Shown here in pieces: positions 43,691 through 53,123 of a DNA stretch of 64,000 bases. The stretch comes from Halioxenophilus aromaticivorans (GTDB taxonomy: Bacteria > Pseudomonadota > Gammaproteobacteria > Pseudomonadales > Cellvibrionaceae): contig NZ_AP031496.1 in NCBI RefSeq assembly GCF_042850945.1, positions 1,922,001-1,986,000 of the forward strand. Direction: 5' to 3'. A model generated the notes under the pieces. It saw only the letters and a program-made list of their open reading frames with translations, made no database searches and was not told the DNA's origin. The translations under genes and the position numbers were made by a program. Every line of letters begins with the position of its first letter. The first letter of the stretch is position 1.

Positions 43691-44593
43691 ATGAATGCAT
43701 TGAAATACCGTGTCCTTTTGATCTGTCTGTGTTTAGCCTGTGCCTGGTGCGTCCAGCCAGCAAACGCCGCCAGCAAATCCTCCAGTCGCTTTAGCGTTAC
43801 CGACGACCTGGGCCGCATAGTAACCCTCGGCCAGCCCGCCAAGCGAGTGGTGAGCTTAGCGCCGCACCTCACTGAGAACGTGTTTGCCATTGGCGCAGGG
43901 GGCACGCTTGTTGGCGTCTCACAGTACAGCGATTATCCCGCTGCTGCACAGAAAATCACTCAGGTGGGCGATTACCAATCCATTAACGTTGAACAGGTTA
44001 TTGCTCTGCAGCCGGATGTTATTTTGGCCTGGGTAGACGGCGGTAACCAGCAAGCGTTAAATCACCTGGCAGGTATGGGGATTCCTATTTATTGGTCGCG
44101 GCCAGCGACTATCCCGGCTATTGCTAAAGAGCTTTCCCGCCTAGGGGTGTTAACCGGCCATCAAAAGCAGGCCGCCCAGGTGGTGGACGATTTCAATCAT
44201 CGGCTACAAACCCTGCAAAACAGCGCGCACAATAGCCCGGTATCGGTGTTTTATCAGGTGTGGGCCAAGCCGCTGCAAACGCTAAACAATAATTCGCTAA
44301 TTGGCGCGGTAATTACACTGTGTGGTGGTCGCAACGTGTTTGGTGATGCCCCGGCGGTGGTTGCCCAGGTGGATAGAGAAGCCGTATTGTTGGCTAACCC
44401 GGAGGTTATTTTAGGCACCCATGCGCAGGGTGAAGCGCCCACCTGGAAAGCGGATTGGCTGCCTTGGCGCACGATAACGGCGGTGGCAAAACAGCACATT
44501 TATTCCATTGAGGCCGATGTTCTATCGCGCCATACCCCGCGTGTACTGCAAGGCGCACAGCAGGTGTGCAATTATTTAAGCGAAGCTGATTAA
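43691..44593 (+). CDS. btuF: BtuF-like periplasmic cobalamin-binding protein
   Basis: A 300-aa class III periplasmic binding protein. The signal peptide ends near ANA at about residue 26; then come RVVSLAPHLTENVFAIGAGGTLVGVSQYSDYP and QVIALQPDVILAW, which are typical of vitamin B12-binding BtuF, and NVFGDAPAVVAQVDREAVLLANPEVIL. It would hand cobalamin to the BtuCD permease, but btuC and btuD are not here. A siderophore-type ligand is less likely. Preceded by only 43 bp after the GGDEF-EAL gene. Confidence 0.85.
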   Translation: MNALKYRVLLICLCLACAWCVQPANAASKSSSRFSVTDDLGRIVTLGQPAKRVVSLAPHLTENVFAIGAGGTLVGVSQYSDYPAAAQKITQVGDYQSINVEQVIALQPDVILAWVDGGNQQALNHLAGMGIPIYWSRPATIPAIAKELSRLGVLTGHQKQAAQVVDDFNHRLQTLQNSAHNSPVSVFYQVWAKPLQTLNNNSLIGAVITLCGGRNVFGDAPAVVAQVDREAVLLANPEVILGTHAQGEAPTWKADWLPWRTITAVAKQHIYSIEADVLSRHTPRVLQGAQQVCNYLSEAD

Positions 44594-44603
44594 ACTTACT
44601 GGG

Positions 44604-44625
44604 CAGCGTTTGGCGCTGGTTTTTT
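44604..44625 (+). terminator. intrinsic terminator after btuF
   Basis: CAGCG, loop TTTGG, CGCTG, G and T6, twelve bases after the stop. A short stem, but with a good T-run. Confidence 0.6.
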
Positions 44626-44691
44626 GGGGCTCACCTCATTACCATGGCAGCGTTTTAATTTGGGCTGTTTAATCTGCAGCGGGGTTATTTT

Positions 44692-44967
44692 ATGGCCAGT
44701 ATCACCACCGGTATCTACCGTCATTACAAGGGCAATCTTTATTTTGTTTACAGTGTTGCCCGGCACAGTGAGTCGGAACAGTCCTTAGTTGTGTACCGGT
44801 GTTTGTATGGGCGTTACGATTTGTGGGTGCGGCCACTGGATATGTTCACCGGCACGGTGGATGTCAACGGCGAGCCGGTGCCGCGCTTTTCCTTTGTGCG
44901 TTCGGTCAATTTGGAGGAGCAGACAGACCTATTAACGCTCACTAGCACACCCTCAATTACCCAGTGA
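44692..44967 (+). CDS. DUF1653 protein
   Basis: A 91-aa protein of the DUF1653 family, recognisable by GIYRHYKGNLYFVYSVARHSE, LVVYRCLYGRYDLWVRPLDMF and the RFSFV segment. These are small beta-rich cytoplasmic proteins without known function, often coded next to housekeeping genes. It ends with an overlap of 4 bp with rlmA, so translation is coupled. Confidence 0.85.
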   Translation: MASITTGIYRHYKGNLYFVYSVARHSESEQSLVVYRCLYGRYDLWVRPLDMFTGTVDVNGEPVPRFSFVRSVNLEEQTDLLTLTSTPSITQ

Positions 44968-45794
44968 GTAATCCGTCTCCTTCGTTGCCCTGGTGCTGCC
45001 CCCTGTGTGCTCAGCCTTTGCAATTGGTTGAGCGACGCCTAGTGTGCAGCCAAAACCACAGTTTTGATTTGGCTCGTCAGGGTTACGTCAATCTTTTGCC
45101 TGCAAACTTTAAACATTCCAAAGCGCCAGGTGACGATAAGTCTATGCTGCAAGCGCGGCGGGATTTTTTAAATGCCGGCTTTTATAAGCCTTTGCAAGAT
45201 GCCTTGGTGCAGATACAGTCGGAAGTCCGTGCTGCCCTTGGCCGCGGGATTACGGCGTTGGATATGGGCGGCGGCGATGGTTATTTCAGCGCAGCGTTAA
45301 CCGATGACCAGCACCGTTGGTTCGTTTCCGATATCTCCAAAGATGCCGTGCGTTTGGCCGCTGGCCGATTTGGAGTGGCGCAATGCAGTGTGGCCAGCAG
45401 TTTTAAATTACCCCTAGCAGATAACAGTGTCGATTTAGTATTGCGAAACTTTGCCCCGAGCTCCGAACCCGAAGTTGCCCGAGTTCTGCGCCGGGATGGA
45501 TTTTACTGTGTCGTTACTCCCAACGATGACCACCTAATAGAGCTGCGGCGGTGTTTGTATCAGCAGCCCAAGAGCCACACCGCCGGCGCCATCGAGGGGC
45601 TGTTTCAGCCACTGTGGACTCGGCAGGTATCTTACTCGTTTGACTTAACATCCAAGGATCATCGCCAAGCCTTATTGGCCATGACGCCCATGGCCTGGCG
45701 GGCCAACCTAGAGCAAAAACAACGCTGGTTGGATGCCGAGGCGGTTAGTGTAACCGCCAACTTCACCTTAGCCTTGTACCAGGTGGCGGCATGA
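44964..45794 (+). CDS. rlmA: 23S rRNA (guanine-745-N1) methyltransferase
   Basis: RlmA (276 aa, E. coli 269) methylates G745 in helix 35 of 23S rRNA. The N-terminal zinc finger is present (CPLCAQPL ... LVCSQNHSFD), followed by LARQGYVNLLPANFKHSKAPGDDKSMLQARRDFLNAGFY, which is diagnostic, and the SAM-binding motif ALDMGGGDGYFSAAL. Starts at a GTG overlapping the DUF1653 stop and ends overlapping tadA by 4 bp; the three genes form a coupled unit. Confidence 0.93.
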   Translation: MSNPSPSLPWCCPLCAQPLQLVERRLVCSQNHSFDLARQGYVNLLPANFKHSKAPGDDKSMLQARRDFLNAGFYKPLQDALVQIQSEVRAALGRGITALDMGGGDGYFSAALTDDQHRWFVSDISKDAVRLAAGRFGVAQCSVASSFKLPLADNSVDLVLRNFAPSSEPEVARVLRRDGFYCVVTPNDDHLIELRRCLYQQPKSHTAGAIEGLFQPLWTRQVSYSFDLTSKDHRQALLAMTPMAWRANLEQKQRWLDAEAVSVTANFTLALYQVAA

Positions 45795-46291
45795 GTGCCC
45801 GCGATGCCGAATTTATGCGAGCAGCCCTGCAGTGTGCCGAGCAAGCCGCGGCGCACAGCGAGGTGCCGGTGGGAGCCGTGGTTGTGCGCGGTGATGAAAT
45901 TATTGCCAGGGCGGCCAATCAGCCCATCACCGGTTGTGATCCAACCGCCCACGCTGAGGTGGTTGCGCTAAGAGCGGCGGCAAAAGCTCTGGGCAATTAT
46001 CGGCTGGTTGAGTGCGAATTGTTCGTCACACTAGAGCCGTGTTTGATGTGTGCCGGGGCCATTGTTCACAGCAGAGTTCAGCGTTTGGTGTTCGGCGCCC
46101 ACGAGCCCAAGGCGGGCGTCATCAGCAGCCAGTTGCAGGTGCTTGAGTCTACTTTTCTTAATCATCGGGTGGCGGTAGAAAGCGGTGTTTTGGCGTTGGA
46201 GTGCGGTGACTTAATTAGCCAATTCTTTCACCAGCGGCGGCAAAAAAAGCGCGCCTTAAAGCAAAACCATAACCCCCCGGCAGATCCCTAA
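45791..46291 (+). CDS. tadA: tRNA-specific adenosine-34 deaminase
   Basis: TadA (166 aa, E. coli 167) converts A34 to inosine in tRNA-Arg(ACG). The cytidine-deaminase zinc site is complete: His54 and catalytic Glu56 in PTAHAEVVALR, Cys84 and Cys87 in EPCLMCAGAIVHSR. SEVPVGAVVV and the FGAHEPKAG segment are also typical. It overlaps rlmA at the start and the convergent mltF by 4 bp at the end. Confidence 0.96.
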   Translation: MSARDAEFMRAALQCAEQAAAHSEVPVGAVVVRGDEIIARAANQPITGCDPTAHAEVVALRAAAKALGNYRLVECELFVTLEPCLMCAGAIVHSRVQRLVFGAHEPKAGVISSQLQVLESTFLNHRVAVESGVLALECGDLISQFFHQRRQKKRALKQNHNPPADP

Positions 46292-47775
46292 AACGCGGGT
46301 AGATCGTAGGGTAGGGCGGTGTTGTTTAGGAAGGTGACCGGGCGTACATCGGAGTGCGGGTCGGCGCCGCCACTGGCGATATTGTGGCGTTTAAAGGTGT
46401 TATGCCAAGCAATGATGGTGCGGTAGCGCTGAATATTCTCAACGTATTCCACTGGTTCCCAGCCCCGAGCATAGCCGTGTTTTAAATTGCGGTAATACTT
46501 GCGCTTGGCCAGCAAGGGTAAGCGTTCTTTAACGTCCAGCCAACGGTTGGCATCGCCGCCCATTTGCGTGGTTAGCGTGCGGGCGTCTTCTAAGTGGCCA
46601 AGGCCTGCGTTGTAGGCGGCTAGGGCCATCCACAGGCGATCCTCACCAGTGACGGTGGCGGAAATACGATCGTAAATGCTCTTCAAATATTTAGTGCCGC
46701 CGTTGATGCTTTGGATCGGATCCAGTCGGTTGGTAACGCCCATGTCTTTAGCGGCGGCCTGGGTTAGCATCATTAAGCCGCGCACACCGGTGTAGGATTT
46801 CGCTTTGGCGTTCCAGTGTGACTCTTGGTAGCTCACCGCGGCCAGCAACTCCCACTCTAGATTGTGCTCCTGGCCCGCGTTGCGCAATTGTTCTTCCCAC
46901 CTAGGTAGCCGCGACTCTATTCGTTGAGCAATGGTCAGTGCGCCGCCGCGGTCGAGGTCGAGGGGTACTTCGTAGCTAGCAATCAGTTCGTCTAGCTCGC
47001 CATTCAACTGTAGGCCGCGCAAATAAGCCTGTGCTTTATTAAAGAGGCTGTTATCAAGAGACTGCGGCAGAGCCCAGGCCAGTTGACGATTGTGGCTCAA
47101 CTCCATGGCGACACCGGCGCGGGGGTACATTGGCTCGCTCATGTTAAACGCATTGGAGTTGGCGATGGTGTAGTCAATTTCACCGCGGTGAACCATTTCG
47201 ATAAGATCGTTCATATCGGCTTCGCTGTGCTCTGCCCACTGTAATTGGGGGTAGTCCAGTTGCAGTTGGCGCAGGGTTTCGGCGTGGGCACTGCCGGCCA
47301 TAACCACCAGGGTTTTGCCGGTGAGGTCATCAAAGGATTCTGGCGCAGGATTATTGCGGTTGTAGATTAATAGCTCGCTGACCTCATGGTAGGGCAGCGC
47401 GAAACGCAGTAAATCCTGTTGATCTTGGGTAATGGTTAAGCCGGCCGCGGCCATATCGTATTTTTGCTCGGCTACCTCGTCTACCAAGCGAGTGAGGTTT
47501 TCTTGCTCGTGTACCACCAGGGTAACGCCAAGATGTTCAGCAAAACCCTTAATTAAATCGTATTCCAGGCCGGTGATGCCGTTGGCGCCTTCATAGTAGG
47601 TGGTGGGGCCGTTGCGCGATACCACGTGCAGTTCGCCTTGTAGAAAAATGCGCTCCAGCTCGGTAGGTTGGTGGCTACCGGATAACCGCAGGCACAGCAC
47701 AACCACCACACCGATAAACAGTACGGTAAGCAGTAGCTCAAAGGCTACGTCGGAGGCGCGTCTAGATTGGTGCAT
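46288..47775 (-). CDS. mltF: membrane-bound lytic murein transglycosylase F
   Basis: MltF (495 aa) cleaves peptidoglycan to anhydromuropeptides. An N-terminal membrane anchor (about 12-32) is followed by a periplasmic-binding-like (SBP_bac_3) regulatory module to about residue 280, with TGLEYDLIKGFAEHLGVTL, and an SLT domain whose catalytic Glu318 is in YQESHWNAKAKSYTGVRGLMMLTQ; AAYNAGLGHLEDAR follows. Size is close to E. coli MltF (518). It converges with tadA and is divergent from purL, an order seen in Pseudomonas relatives. Confidence 0.95.
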   Translation of the reverse strand: MHQSRRASDVAFELLLTVLFIGVVVVLCLRLSGSHQPTELERIFLQGELHVVSRNGPTTYYEGANGITGLEYDLIKGFAEHLGVTLVVHEQENLTRLVDEVAEQKYDMAAAGLTITQDQQDLLRFALPYHEVSELLIYNRNNPAPESFDDLTGKTLVVMAGSAHAETLRQLQLDYPQLQWAEHSEADMNDLIEMVHRGEIDYTIANSNAFNMSEPMYPRAGVAMELSHNRQLAWALPQSLDNSLFNKAQAYLRGLQLNGELDELIASYEVPLDLDRGGALTIAQRIESRLPRWEEQLRNAGQEHNLEWELLAAVSYQESHWNAKAKSYTGVRGLMMLTQAAAKDMGVTNRLDPIQSINGGTKYLKSIYDRISATVTGEDRLWMALAAYNAGLGHLEDARTLTTQMGGDANRWLDVKERLPLLAKRKYYRNLKHGYARGWEPVEYVENIQRYRTIIAWHNTFKRHNIASGGADPHSDVRPVTFLNNTALPYDLPAF

Positions 47776-48358
47776 GTAAATAACGTGTTGATTCTTAACT
47801 CATTTCATAAATGGTTGTTAGATTGCGCGAATTTTATACAACGCCGGGCGCAAGCACTAGCTTGTTTGGCATGTTCAATTATGGTAGCGAATGACGGTTC
47901 ATGTTGTTGTTTTTTGTGCCAAACGACCGCCGAGCCCACCACAGCTAACCTGTACCCTAGTAAAAGCCCATGTTGTTAGGGCGGCGGTCAAACCGGGCGC
48001 CGACCATAGTAGGCCCAGGGGCGCGATTTGTCCGACGAATGGGGCACGCTTTGGCCAGACTTTACACAGCTTTTACCTCGGTTTTGACTAGCCAAGAGCG
48101 TTTTCGACACGGCTCGGAAATCCTTAAATGCCAATCTTGGTTTGCGTGATTTAGTCGGCCCTGCCAGTTAGTGATAACCCGGCCAGATTCAAGTACAATT
48201 GCGCCCGCTGCAAGGGAGGGGCGAATGTCGAAAGTTTGGCGTCGTCAATACTCTCATTGTCAACCGCTGGGCGGCTTAACCGGCCATGGTGCTGGATACT
48301 TTTTGCCCTGTCTTGTGTTTCTGCGGCCCGAATAATCATCTGGCGAGAGTTCTAAATT
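47776..48358. promoter_or_regulatory. mltF-purL divergent intergenic region
   Basis: These 583 bp hold the promoters of mltF (left) and purL (right). Possible purL promoter: GTGATA at 48171, 17 bases, TACAAT at 48194-48199. A small ORF with good ribosome site lies at 48225-48335. I saw no PurR box. The remaining open frames here look like chance. Confidence 0.5.
48225..48335 (+). CDS. small ORF (36 codons) in the purL leader
   Basis: GGAGG at 48215-48219 and an ATG five bases later open 36 codons (MSKVWRRQYSHCQPLGGLTG ...) ending in TAA 23 bp before purL. The likely -10 (TACAAT) places the mRNA start just 19 nt ahead. It might be a leader peptide that influences purL translation, or a false ORF behind a good ribosome site. 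No recognisable homology. Confidence 0.35.
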   Translation: MSKVWRRQYSHCQPLGGLTGHGAGYFLPCLVFLRPE

Positions 48359-51300
48359 ATGTTGATCCTGCGCGGTGCTCGTGCGCTGTCCCAATTTCGT
48401 TGCGAAAAGCTCCTAAATTCCATTCAAACCAGCAATCCAGATATACAGGCCATTAACAGCCAGTACATCCATTTTGTGGAATTGACCGTGGGCAGCGAGC
48501 TTACCGATGCCGAATCTCAGGTGCTAGAGCAGCTACTCACCTACGGCCCAGCCAGCAGCACAGTGGTGCCGCAAGGGGCTTTATTCTTGGTGACGCCACG
48601 GCTGGGGACTATCTCACCTTGGTCGTCCAAGGCGACAGACATTTGCCACCGAGTAAACCTGGATAAAATACACCGGGTTGAACGCGGCGTTGCATATTAC
48701 GTCACTGGCACGATAACCGATGACCAAGCACTGGCCAAATTGTTGTTTGACCCCATGGTGGAAACGGTATTTGCCGAGCTGGATCAGGCTGCAGCCCTAT
48801 TTCAGCACAACGAACCTGCACCTCAAGCCAGTGTAGACGTACTCTCGCAAGGCCGAGTGGCGCTAGAACAGGCCAACCAAAACCTGGGTTTGGCCCTGGC
48901 CGATGATGAAATTGACTACCTAGTAACGTCGTTTCAGGAGCTGGATCGCAATCCGGTGGACGTCGAGCTGATGATGTTTGCCCAAGCAAACTCCGAACAC
49001 TGCCGCCATAAAATTTTCAATGCCACCTGGACCATCAACGACGAAGACCAACCACACTCGTTGTTCCAAATGATCAAAAACACCTACCAGTGTGGCGGCG
49101 ACAATGTGTTGTCAGCCTATGCCGACAACGCGGCGGTAATTGTGGGCAATAAGGCTGGCCGCTTTTACCCCGATCCAATGAACCACATTTACTCGGTGCA
49201 GTTGGAAGACATTCACATATTGATGAAAGTCGAAACCCACAACCATCCCACGGCCATTGCACCTTTCCCTGGTGCCGGTACCGGCGCTGGCGGTGAAATT
49301 CGCGACGAAGGCGCCGTTGGCCGTGGCTCCAAACCCAAAGTGGGCCTAACGGGGTTTTCCGTATCGCAACTGCACATTCCTGGATTCGAGCAGCCCTGGG
49401 AAACCGATTACGGCAAGCCAGGCCGTATCGTTTCCGCCCTGGACATCATGCTCGAAGGGCCCATTGGCGGTGCCGCCTTTAATAACGAATTTGGCCGCCC
49501 CAACATTTGCGGTTACTTCCGCAGCTTCGAAATGGATTTTGACGGTGAGCGTCGCGGTTACCACAAGCCCATTATGCTGGCCGGTGGCTACGGCAACATT
49601 AAGGGCGAGCACGTCGACAAAAATGAATACGAGCCGGGTTGCAAACTGATCGTACTAGGTGGTCCAGCCATGTTGATTGGCCTGGGCGGTGGGGCGGCCT
49701 CGTCCATGAGCTCCGGTGATTCCAGCGAAGATTTAGACTTCGCATCGGTGCAGCGCCAAAACCCTGAGATTCAACGTCGGGCGCAGGAGGTCATCGACCG
49801 CTGTTGGCAAATGGGTGAGAGCAACCCCATCGCTTTTATCCACGACGTGGGCGCCGGTGGCTTGTCCAACGCTTTCCCTGAGCTGGCCAAAGATGGCGGC
49901 TGTGGTGCCGTGTTTGAATTACGCGAAGTACCCAACGACGAACCCGGCATGAGCCCTCTGGAGATTTGGTGTAACGAATCCCAGGAGCGCTACGTGATGG
50001 CGGTAAAACCCGAGGATTTACAGACGTTTGAATCCATCTGCGAGCGCGAACGCGCGCCTTACGCGGTGGTGGGTGAGGCCATCAGCGAGCATACCCTGGT
50101 GGTAAACGACCGCCATTTCGATGCCAAGCCGGTGGATTTACCCATGCAGGTGTTGTTTGGCAAGCCGCCCAAGATGCACCGCACCGCGCACAAACACACC
50201 GGGGTTACCCAGGTATTTGATACCCAAGATATCGATCTCAACGATGCCGCCGAACGCGTCTTAAAACACCCCAGTGTGGCCAGTAAAAACTTCTTAATCA
50301 CCATCGGTGACCGCTCGGTTACCGGCCAAGTGGTGCGTGATCAAACCGTTGGCCCTTGGCAGGTTCCGGTGGCCGATTGCGCGGTGACCACGGCTGCCTT
50401 TGATACTTATTTCGGTGAGGCCATGTCCATGGGTGAGCGCACTCCGCTGGCCCTGATTGACGGCCCGGCCTCCGGCCGTATGGCCATTGGTGAGGCCATT
50501 ACCAACATCGCCGCAGCCCGTATTGGGGCGCTACGAGACGTTAAATTGTCCGCCAACTGGATGTGTGCAGCCGGCCATAAGGGCGAGGACGAAAAACTCT
50601 ACCGCACGGTGGAAGCCGTGGGCATGGAGCTGTGCCCAGCCTTGGGCATTACCATCCCGGTGGGCAAGGACTCCATGTCCATGCGCACCGCCTGGAGTGA
50701 CAACGGCGAAGACAAAGCCGTGACTGCTCCTATGTCGTTGGTGATTTCGGCCTTTGCCCCGGTGGTGGATGTGCGCAAAACCCTGACGCCGCAACTGCGT
50801 TTTGACCGCGGTGAAAGCGAGCTCTTATTCGTTGATATTGCCAGCGGCAAGCAACGCTTGGGTGGCAGTATCTTGTCCCAGGTGTACCAAGAAATGGGCG
50901 ATGAAGTGCCCGATTTGGACAACCCAGCTACGGTGCAGGGCTTTTTCGACGCCATGCAAGGCAGCATGGAAGCTGACCATATTATCGCCTACCACGACCG
51001 TTCCGACGGCGGCTTGTTCGCAAGCCTTGTGGAAATGGCCTTTGCTGGCCACATTGGTATCGACGTCGACTTGTCTGTGCTACCCGGCGATGCCCTGGCA
51101 AATCTGTTCAATGAGGAGCTGGGCGCGGTATTACAAGTGGCCAGCGAAAATGTCGATGCTGTGCGCGAATGTTTCAGCCAGGCCGGCGTAGACATTTATT
51201 GCATTGGCCGCCTAAACCAAGATGACTTGGTGCGCATCAGCAAGGGTGGCGAAATACTGTTTGAGCAGAGCGAATCTTATTTGCAGCAGCTGTGGAGCGA

Positions 51301-52225
51301 AACCAGCTACCGTATTCAGTCGCTGCGTGATAACCCTGTGTGCGCTCAGCAAGAATTTAACCGGATTTTGGGCCGCAATGATGGCCTCAGCGCCAGCCTA
51401 AGCTTCGACCCCAGCGAAGACATCAGCGCACCGTTTATCCACTCCGGCGTTAAGCCCCGGGTGGCCATTTTGCGCGAGCAGGGCGTTAACAGCCACGTTG
51501 AAATGGCCGCGGCCTTCCACCGTGCGGGCTTCGACGCGGTGGATGTGCATATGAGTGACATCCTGGCTGGCCGTGTGCAGTTGCAAAACTTTAAAGGGAT
51601 GGCGGCCTGCGGCGGCTTCTCCTACGGTGATGTGCTTGGTGCTGGTGAAGGTTGGGCCAAAACGATTCTGTTTAACAGCCAGGCGAGGGACCAGTTTGCC
51701 GAATTCTTTGCCCGCGGCGACAGCTTCAGTTTGGGCGTGTGTAACGGTTGCCAAATGATGAGCAACTTAAAAACGCTGATTCCGGGCAGCGGCCACTGGC
51801 CACGCTTTGTGCGTAATTTGTCTGAACAATTTGAAGCCCGCACCAGTTTGATTCATATCGACCAAACGCCATCGGTCTTGCTAACCGGCATGGCCGGCTC
51901 CCACATGCCGGTGGCGGTTGCTCACGGTGAAGGGCGCGCCGAATTCCGTGATCAGCAGCACCTGAAAGCCTGTGAGGCCTCGGGCACAGTGGCCATGCGT
52001 TACGTTGATAATGGTATAGAGGTAACCGAGAATTATCCCGCCAACCCCAATGGTTCGCCGGCCGGTATTACCTGTGTCACCAGCACCGATGGCCGGGCCA
52101 CCATTTTAATGCCGCATCCAGAGCGGGTGTTCCGCACCGTGGCCAACTCTTGGTACCCAGATCACTGGGGCGAGGATAGCCCGTGGATGCGAATTTTCCG
52201 CAACGCGCGGGTATTTGTGGGTTAG
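48359..52225 (+). CDS. purL: phosphoribosylformylglycinamidine synthase
   Basis: PurL (1288 aa; E. coli 1295) makes FGAM from FGAR, glutamine and ATP in purine synthesis. It is the large single-chain type: N-terminal domain, linker (QANSEHCRHKIFNA), two PurM-like halves (ETHNHPTAIAPFPGAGTGAGGEIRDE and VGKDSMSMRT), and a glutaminase domain with nucleophile Cys1128 in GVCNGCQMM and the His-Glu pair in PHPERVFRTV. The ATG at 48359 gives the standard start MLILRGARALSQFR. Found beside mltF and tadA as in Pseudomonas. Confidence 0.98.
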   Translation: MLILRGARALSQFRCEKLLNSIQTSNPDIQAINSQYIHFVELTVGSELTDAESQVLEQLLTYGPASSTVVPQGALFLVTPRLGTISPWSSKATDICHRVNLDKIHRVERGVAYYVTGTITDDQALAKLLFDPMVETVFAELDQAAALFQHNEPAPQASVDVLSQGRVALEQANQNLGLALADDEIDYLVTSFQELDRNPVDVELMMFAQANSEHCRHKIFNATWTINDEDQPHSLFQMIKNTYQCGGDNVLSAYADNAAVIVGNKAGRFYPDPMNHIYSVQLEDIHILMKVETHNHPTAIAPFPGAGTGAGGEIRDEGAVGRGSKPKVGLTGFSVSQLHIPGFEQPWETDYGKPGRIVSALDIMLEGPIGGAAFNNEFGRPNICGYFRSFEMDFDGERRGYHKPIMLAGGYGNIKGEHVDKNEYEPGCKLIVLGGPAMLIGLGGGAASSMSSGDSSEDLDFASVQRQNPEIQRRAQEVIDRCWQMGESNPIAFIHDVGAGGLSNAFPELAKDGGCGAVFELREVPNDEPGMSPLEIWCNESQERYVMAVKPEDLQTFESICERERAPYAVVGEAISEHTLVVNDRHFDAKPVDLPMQVLFGKPPKMHRTAHKHTGVTQVFDTQDIDLNDAAERVLKHPSVASKNFLITIGDRSVTGQVVRDQTVGPWQVPVADCAVTTAAFDTYFGEAMSMGERTPLALIDGPASGRMAIGEAITNIAAARIGALRDVKLSANWMCAAGHKGEDEKLYRTVEAVGMELCPALGITIPVGKDSMSMRTAWSDNGEDKAVTAPMSLVISAFAPVVDVRKTLTPQLRFDRGESELLFVDIASGKQRLGGSILSQVYQEMGDEVPDLDNPATVQGFFDAMQGSMEADHIIAYHDRSDGGLFASLVEMAFAGHIGIDVDLSVLPGDALANLFNEELGAVLQVASENVDAVRECFSQAGVDIYCIGRLNQDDLVRISKGGEILFEQSESYLQQLWSETSYRIQSLRDNPVCAQQEFNRILGRNDGLSASLSFDPSEDISAPFIHSGVKPRVAILREQGVNSHVEMAAAFHRAGFDAVDVHMSDILAGRVQLQNFKGMAACGGFSYGDVLGAGEGWAKTILFNSQARDQFAEFFARGDSFSLGVCNGCQMMSNLKTLIPGSGHWPRFVRNLSEQFEARTSLIHIDQTPSVLLTGMAGSHMPVAVAHGEGRAEFRDQQHLKACEASGTVAMRYVDNGIEVTENYPANPNGSPAGITCVTSTDGRATILMPHPERVFRTVANSWYPDHWGEDSPWMRIFRNARVFVG

Positions 52226-52329
52226 AGGCCAAGGATCTACAGCCCAAACCCATGGGCTTGCGGCCAAAAGGATTTGGCCATTTCATCACTGGCTGGGCCA
52301 GTGCCATGCATTTAACTAAGTAATTGTTT

Positions 52330-52950
52330 ATGTCTAATACATTTGAAAGTAACGATGCCAAAGCCAGTTATGGAATTGGTCGCCAAATGGGTGATCAGCT
52401 GGTAGAAAAACCGTTTTCCAGTTTTGATATTGAGGCTGCTATTGCAGGCTTTATCGACGGCGCCAAGGGCAATGCCTTGCAAGTGTCCGCCGACGACATT
52501 AATGCCGCGTTTAAAATTATTCAAGGCCAGATTCAGCAAGAGCAATCCGACAAGGCCAAAGAGTTGGGCGGTGAGGGTGCAGCGTTTTTAGAAGGAAACG
52601 CCAAAGACCCAGAAGTGACTGTGTTGGAATCTGGCCTGCAGTACAAAGTGCTGACCGAAGGCACCGGCGAAAAACCGACCAACAGCTCGACCGTGCGCAC
52701 CCACTACCACGGCACGTTGATTGATGGCACTGTGTTTGACAGCTCCGTTAACCGTGGCCAACCAGCGGAATTCCCAGTATCGGGTGTTATCGCCGGCTGG
52801 ACCGAGGCCCTGCAATTGATGCCAGTAGGCTCAAAATGGCGTTTATTTGTGCCGTATAACCTGGCCTACGGAGAGCGCGGTGCTGGCGGTGCCATCGGCC
52901 CATACGCGACCTTGATCTTCGAAGTAGAATTGCTGGCTATCGTTAGCTAG
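52330..52950 (+). CDS. fklB: FKBP-type peptidyl-prolyl isomerase FklB
   Basis: FklB (206 aa, exactly the E. coli length) is a cytoplasmic proline isomerase. The N-terminal dimerisation part begins ASYGIGRQMGDQL and has FIDGAKG; the C-terminal FKBP domain has VRTHYHGTLIDGTVFDSSVNRGQPAEFPVSGVIAGWTEALQLMPVGSKWRLFVPYNLAYGERG and ends IFEVELLAI. No signal peptide, so not the periplasmic FkpA. I chose the ATG at 52330; a TTG two codons earlier is also in frame. Confidence 0.93.
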   Translation: MSNTFESNDAKASYGIGRQMGDQLVEKPFSSFDIEAAIAGFIDGAKGNALQVSADDINAAFKIIQGQIQQEQSDKAKELGGEGAAFLEGNAKDPEVTVLESGLQYKVLTEGTGEKPTNSSTVRTHYHGTLIDGTVFDSSVNRGQPAEFPVSGVIAGWTEALQLMPVGSKWRLFVPYNLAYGERGAGGAIGPYATLIFEVELLAIVS

Positions 52951-52958
52951 TTGAATTA

Positions 52959-53048
52959 GCTCGCTGCCGGTGTGCGGTAGAAATAAAACCCTTCGATTTT
53001 TTTGATGCTGGTTTTATTTTTCATTTTATTTGCACACCGGCGGCGAGC
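52959..53048 (+). terminator. long nested stem-loop after fklB
   Basis: GCTCGCTGCCGGTGTGC (52959-52975) pairs with 53032-53048 over 16 of 17 bases, and inside it AATAAAACC (52982-52990) pairs perfectly with GGTTTTATT (53010-53018). T-rich tracts lie between. It begins eight bases after the fklB stop and is probably a terminator or mRNA-end structure of unusual size. Confidence 0.6.
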
Positions 53049-53123
53049 GTTTGCGCGGCCCAGGGACAGGGATAGCGATAGGCTGCGCGAAATTGATTAT
53101 TTTTTGTTTAGCACGCAAACACT

